Origin: an uncultured Erysipelotrichaceae bacterium
Lineage (GTDB): Bacteria; Bacillota_I; Bacilli_A; Erysipelotrichales; Erysipelotrichaceae
Reading direction: 5' to 3'
Length of the DNA: 7,560 nt
Assembly: GCA_934692455.1 (NCBI GenBank)
Contig: CAKUTY010000065.1
Span: 1 to 7,560 of the forward strand
How positions within the stretch are numbered: the first letter of the stretch is position 1; each line of letters begins with the position of its first letter. Under the pieces are notes generated by a model. It was given only the letters and a program-made list of their open reading frames with translations, had not been told where the DNA came from and searched no databases. Positions 5,773 through 7,560 of this stretch are shown in pieces. The translations under genes were made by a program, and so were the position numbers.

Positions 5773-6777
5773 TTATTCGTACTTAGAACCAAGATATGGT
5801 AAATCCTCATTAATCAATATTTCATTTATCTTATAGATGTTATAATCTTCATTCTCAATAAAATATCTAACAATATAATCATGCTTATTGCCACTAGAAA
5901 AAGAATAACCAGCCTTCTCTATAAAATCATCAGCCTCATCGATATTCAGCCTAAGTCCAATGCACAAAGCCAACACATTATTCTTCTTAGGAACCTTACC
6001 CTCATTATAGATACCATTAAAAGCTTGTTTAGTTAAATTAGCCCTTTTATATACATCAGACTCTATTAGATTCTTCTCTCTTATTATTCTTCTTAAACAA
6101 TCATTAAAAGATTCATCCTCTACAAAATCCACAAAACTAAACTCTTCATCTAAAACTTCATGTTCTGATATTAAACTGCCTACTGGCTTACTCATAAAGC
6201 CAAAAGCTTTTGAAGGAACCCTTGAACGATGAGCTCTAACCTCATCATAAATGCCATTATCCTCTAAATAATTATGGATATCCCTATATAAACTATTAGA
6301 AATATCAAAAGCTTCTTTATCATAAACCAGTAAATATACATCCAATTCATGTTCATAAACAAAGTTAGTAATCACATTAGTTGCTACTTTTAAAGCAGCC
6401 TTCTTAGGATAACCAAAAGAACCAGTTGAAATTAAAGGAATCGCAACACTCTCTATATTATTATCAACAGCACACCTAAGAACATTCTTATAACACCTTA
6501 TAAGTAGTTCCTCTTCATTATGCTTACCATCAACATATATAGGACCAAAAGCATGAATAATATACTTACAATTCTTCATATTGTAAGAAGAAGTAACAAC
6601 AACATCACCCACGCTTAAAGAGCCATGTTTCTTACATTCTATATACAATTCATCACCTGCCACATCATGAATTCTCTTATCACTACCACCCAAATGTGTA
6701 TAAGCATCATCTGTTGGATTCACAATGGCATCAACTCTTACTCTTGTAATATCTTCTCTTATTATCTGAAACGGCAT
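5773..6777 (-). CDS. Macro-domain (ADP-ribose binding) protein with C-terminal HTH-like domain
   Basis: 334 residues. Residues 1 to about 165 form a macro domain, which binds ADP-ribose and in many members removes it from proteins or deacetylates O-acetyl-ADP-ribose. Visible signatures: VDAIVN at 15-20, LGGSDKRIHDVAG at 29-41 (equivalent to the GGGVD-IH-AAG loop, Asp33 kept), and STGSFGYP at 117-124 (phosphate loop). The normal NAAN is NPTD here and the glycine loop begins HLGG, so activity may be altered. A linker of about 50 residues leads to a C-terminal domain (about 223-334) with an HTH-like part, YKRANLTKQAFNGIYN (243-258), and a conserved-looking tail (AGYSFS at 289-294, INEDLPYLG at 322-330); similar macro/HTH-like fusions are common in gut Firmicutes. 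The ribosome site AGAGGA (minus strand, 6790-6785) supports the start. It is probably co-transcribed with the vWA gene downstream. Whether the C-terminal domain binds DNA is not known. Confidence 0.83.
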   Translation of the reverse strand: MPFQIIREDITRVRVDAIVNPTDDAYTHLGGSDKRIHDVAGDELYIECKKHGSLSVGDVVVTSSYNMKNCKYIIHAFGPIYVDGKHNEEELLIRCYKNVLRCAVDNNIESVAIPLISTGSFGYPKKAALKVATNVITNFVYEHELDVYLLVYDKEAFDISNSLYRDIHNYLEDNGIYDEVRAHRSRVPSKAFGFMSKPVGSLISEHEVLDEEFSFVDFVEDESFNDCLRRIIREKNLIESDVYKRANLTKQAFNGIYNEGKVPKKNNVLALCIGLRLNIDEADDFIEKAGYSFSSGNKHDYIVRYFIENEDYNIYKINEILINEDLPYLGSKYE

Positions 6778-6821
6778 ATCAATATCCTCTTACCAATATA
6801 ATAACCGATTACACATCCTTT

Positions 6822-6848
6822 AAAAAACCCTAAGCATAATGCTAAGGG
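6822..6848 (-). terminator. Intrinsic terminator of the Fic gene
   Basis: On the minus strand CCCTTAGCAT (6848-6839) pairs with ATGCTTAGGG (6837-6828) with a single mismatch and a tight loop, followed at once by six T (6827-6822). It starts 8 bases after the Fic stop. It separates the Fic unit from the macro gene, whose ATG is only 45 bases beyond the T run, so the macro gene either has a weak promoter in that gap (only poor matches such as TATTAT were seen) or depends on read-through. Confidence 0.85.
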
Positions 6849-6856
6849 CATAAAGA

Positions 6857-7462
6857 TTATAGTTCTTCAGTCTTAAAATTGTTATAGCCTTCATAGTAAT
6901 AACTATGATCAATACCCTTCATAAAGTTTTCTTTGCTATTAATTTCATTTGTCAAAGCGTTTTTTAATAACACTTTAATTTCTACATCCTTAATCGGACT
7001 GCGTTCCATTGCCAGTAAATAGTCCTCTTTATCCACCTTACTCCAATCTACAACCTGATTAATTTCTGTTTTTAATATATGATCAAGCCAAATACGAGCA
7101 CTTCTACCATTACCTTCTCTAAAAGGATGTGCCACATTCATTTCTACATATTTTTCTATTATTTCATCAAATGTAGATTGTGACATATTATCAATGTTTG
7201 ATAATGAAGCCTCCAAATACATTAATGGCGCAAAGCGAAAATTTCCTTTTGCGATATTCACTGAACGCACCTTACCGGCAAAATTATAAATATCGCTAAA
7301 TAAATATTCATGAATTTTTTGTAATGTAGAAAACTTCCCCGCTGGTAGAGTGTCTAAAATCCCACTCTCAAAAAGCTCAATAGCCTTCTTTTTGCTGATA
7401 CGTTCTTCTTCCCTAGCAAGATCTGTAGAATTTGCAAGTCCTAATTTATTTTCAAGTGTCAT
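6857..7462 (-). CDS. Class III-like Fic protein (AMP-transferase), self-inhibited
   Basis: 201 residues, the size of stand-alone Fic proteins. Fic enzymes transfer AMP from ATP to hydroxyl side chains of target proteins. The catalytic motif is complete: HPFREGNGRSAR at 112-123 (His112 general base, Glu116 metal ligand, Arg123). A target-docking flap is visible at about 70-84 (IAKGNFRFAPLMYLE). Near the C-terminus SYYYEG at 187-192 matches the inhibitory motif (S/T)xxxE(G/N); placed there it defines class III, as in Neisseria meningitidis NmFic, whose sequence it strongly resembles. NmFic is held inactive as a tetramer, is released by autoadenylylation of a Tyr in this same segment (Tyr188 here would correspond), and modifies DNA gyrase subunit B. 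The same target here is inference. The ribosome site AGGAG (7473-7469) lies inside the preceding small gene, which stops one base before this ATG, indicating tight coupling. Confidence 0.93.
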   Translation of the reverse strand: MTLENKLGLANSTDLAREEERISKKKAIELFESGILDTLPAGKFSTLQKIHEYLFSDIYNFAGKVRSVNIAKGNFRFAPLMYLEASLSNIDNMSQSTFDEIIEKYVEMNVAHPFREGNGRSARIWLDHILKTEINQVVDWSKVDKEDYLLAMERSPIKDVEIKVLLKNALTNEINSKENFMKGIDHSYYYEGYNNFKTEEL

Positions 7463-7463
7463 G

Positions 7464-7560
7464 TTATTCTCCTAATTTTTTATATGCTTCAAAATTTTGT
7501 TCTATCAATTTTTTGGAAATTGCCTCAACTTCTTCATAATCAGCAATTTCAAATTCTTGA
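7464..7560 (-). CDS. Partial small protein upstream of Fic, possible antitoxin or partner
   Basis: Only the last 31 codons and the TAA are inside the window; the start lies beyond the right edge. The visible C-terminus is acidic then helical, with EVEAISKKLIEQNFEAYKKLGE as its pattern (positions 10-31 of the visible part, given here as EVEAISKK then LIEQNFEAYKKLGE). Small genes with similar ends are often found directly before Fic/Doc toxin genes and are regarded as antitoxins. The single-base gap to the Fic ATG and the Fic ribosome site inside its last codons show co-expression. No (S/T)xxxE(G/N) inhibitory motif is visible in this part, and the Fic protein carries its own, so the role may differ from a VbhA-type antitoxin. 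Coding potential is strong by context; function is uncertain. Confidence 0.65.
   Translation of the reverse strand, partial: QEFEIADYEEVEAISKKLIEQNFEAYKKLGE

Noticed and set aside
6857..7462. Class I (VbhT-like, antitoxin-dependent) Fic assignment
   Set aside because: The inhibitory SxxxEG motif is present within the protein's own C-terminus, which places it in class III, despite the small upstream gene.
1..7560. CRISPR array, tRNA or rRNA genes
   Set aside because: No regularly spaced repeats and no recognisable structural RNA sequence were seen on either strand.

Overview
The window is AT-rich DNA from a low-GC Gram-positive bacterium, most likely a Firmicute of the clostridial or erysipelotrichal type. 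Reasons: strong AGGAGG-type ribosome sites, tightly packed short-gap operons, TGG used for tryptophan with no TGA inside genes (standard bacterial code), and T-tailed intrinsic terminators. No RNA gene, CRISPR array or intact transposon is visible.

Left half, + strand (91-4725): a complete, self-regulated type II-like restriction-modification operon. The order is methyltransferase 1 (155-2068), methyltransferase 2 (2061-2915), HNH restriction endonuclease with winged-helix-like segments (2919-4487), and a C-protein-type helix-turn-helix controller (4489-4725). The genes overlap or are separated by 1-3 bases. A near-consensus extended -10 promoter (TTGACT, 17 bp, TATAAT) precedes them, and its -35 box lies inside a perfect 24-bp palindrome (91-114) with the core GACTTATAAGTC, which resembles a C-box. 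The last gene of the operon therefore probably represses the whole operon from the front. Two different methyltransferases suggest an asymmetric, type IIS-like target with one enzyme per strand. The first 60 bases carry short repeats that may be the end of a neighbouring mobile element.

Middle (4726-5065): a convergent intergenic region holding a weak A/T hairpin, about 100 bases with nothing recognisable, and a possible 37-codon, very hydrophobic small membrane protein on the minus strand (4899-5012).

Right half, all minus strand, in transcription order from the right edge: the 3' end of a small gene (7464-7560, partial) that abuts a Fic protein (6857-7462). The Fic protein has the class III, NmFic-like self-inhibitory helix. 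It is followed by a clear terminator, then a macro-domain protein fused to a helix-turn-helix-like C-terminal domain (5773-6777), and a von Willebrand A-domain protein with an intact metal site (5066-5701), which ends in a terminator overlapping its stop codon.

Taken together this is a defence/toxin-like accessory region: a restriction-modification cassette beside proteins of AMP-transfer (Fic) and ADP-ribose (macro) chemistry. The RM part is the best understood. The macro/vWA pair and the unlabelled small membrane ORF are the least explained. A functional link between the two halves is not shown by the sequence.
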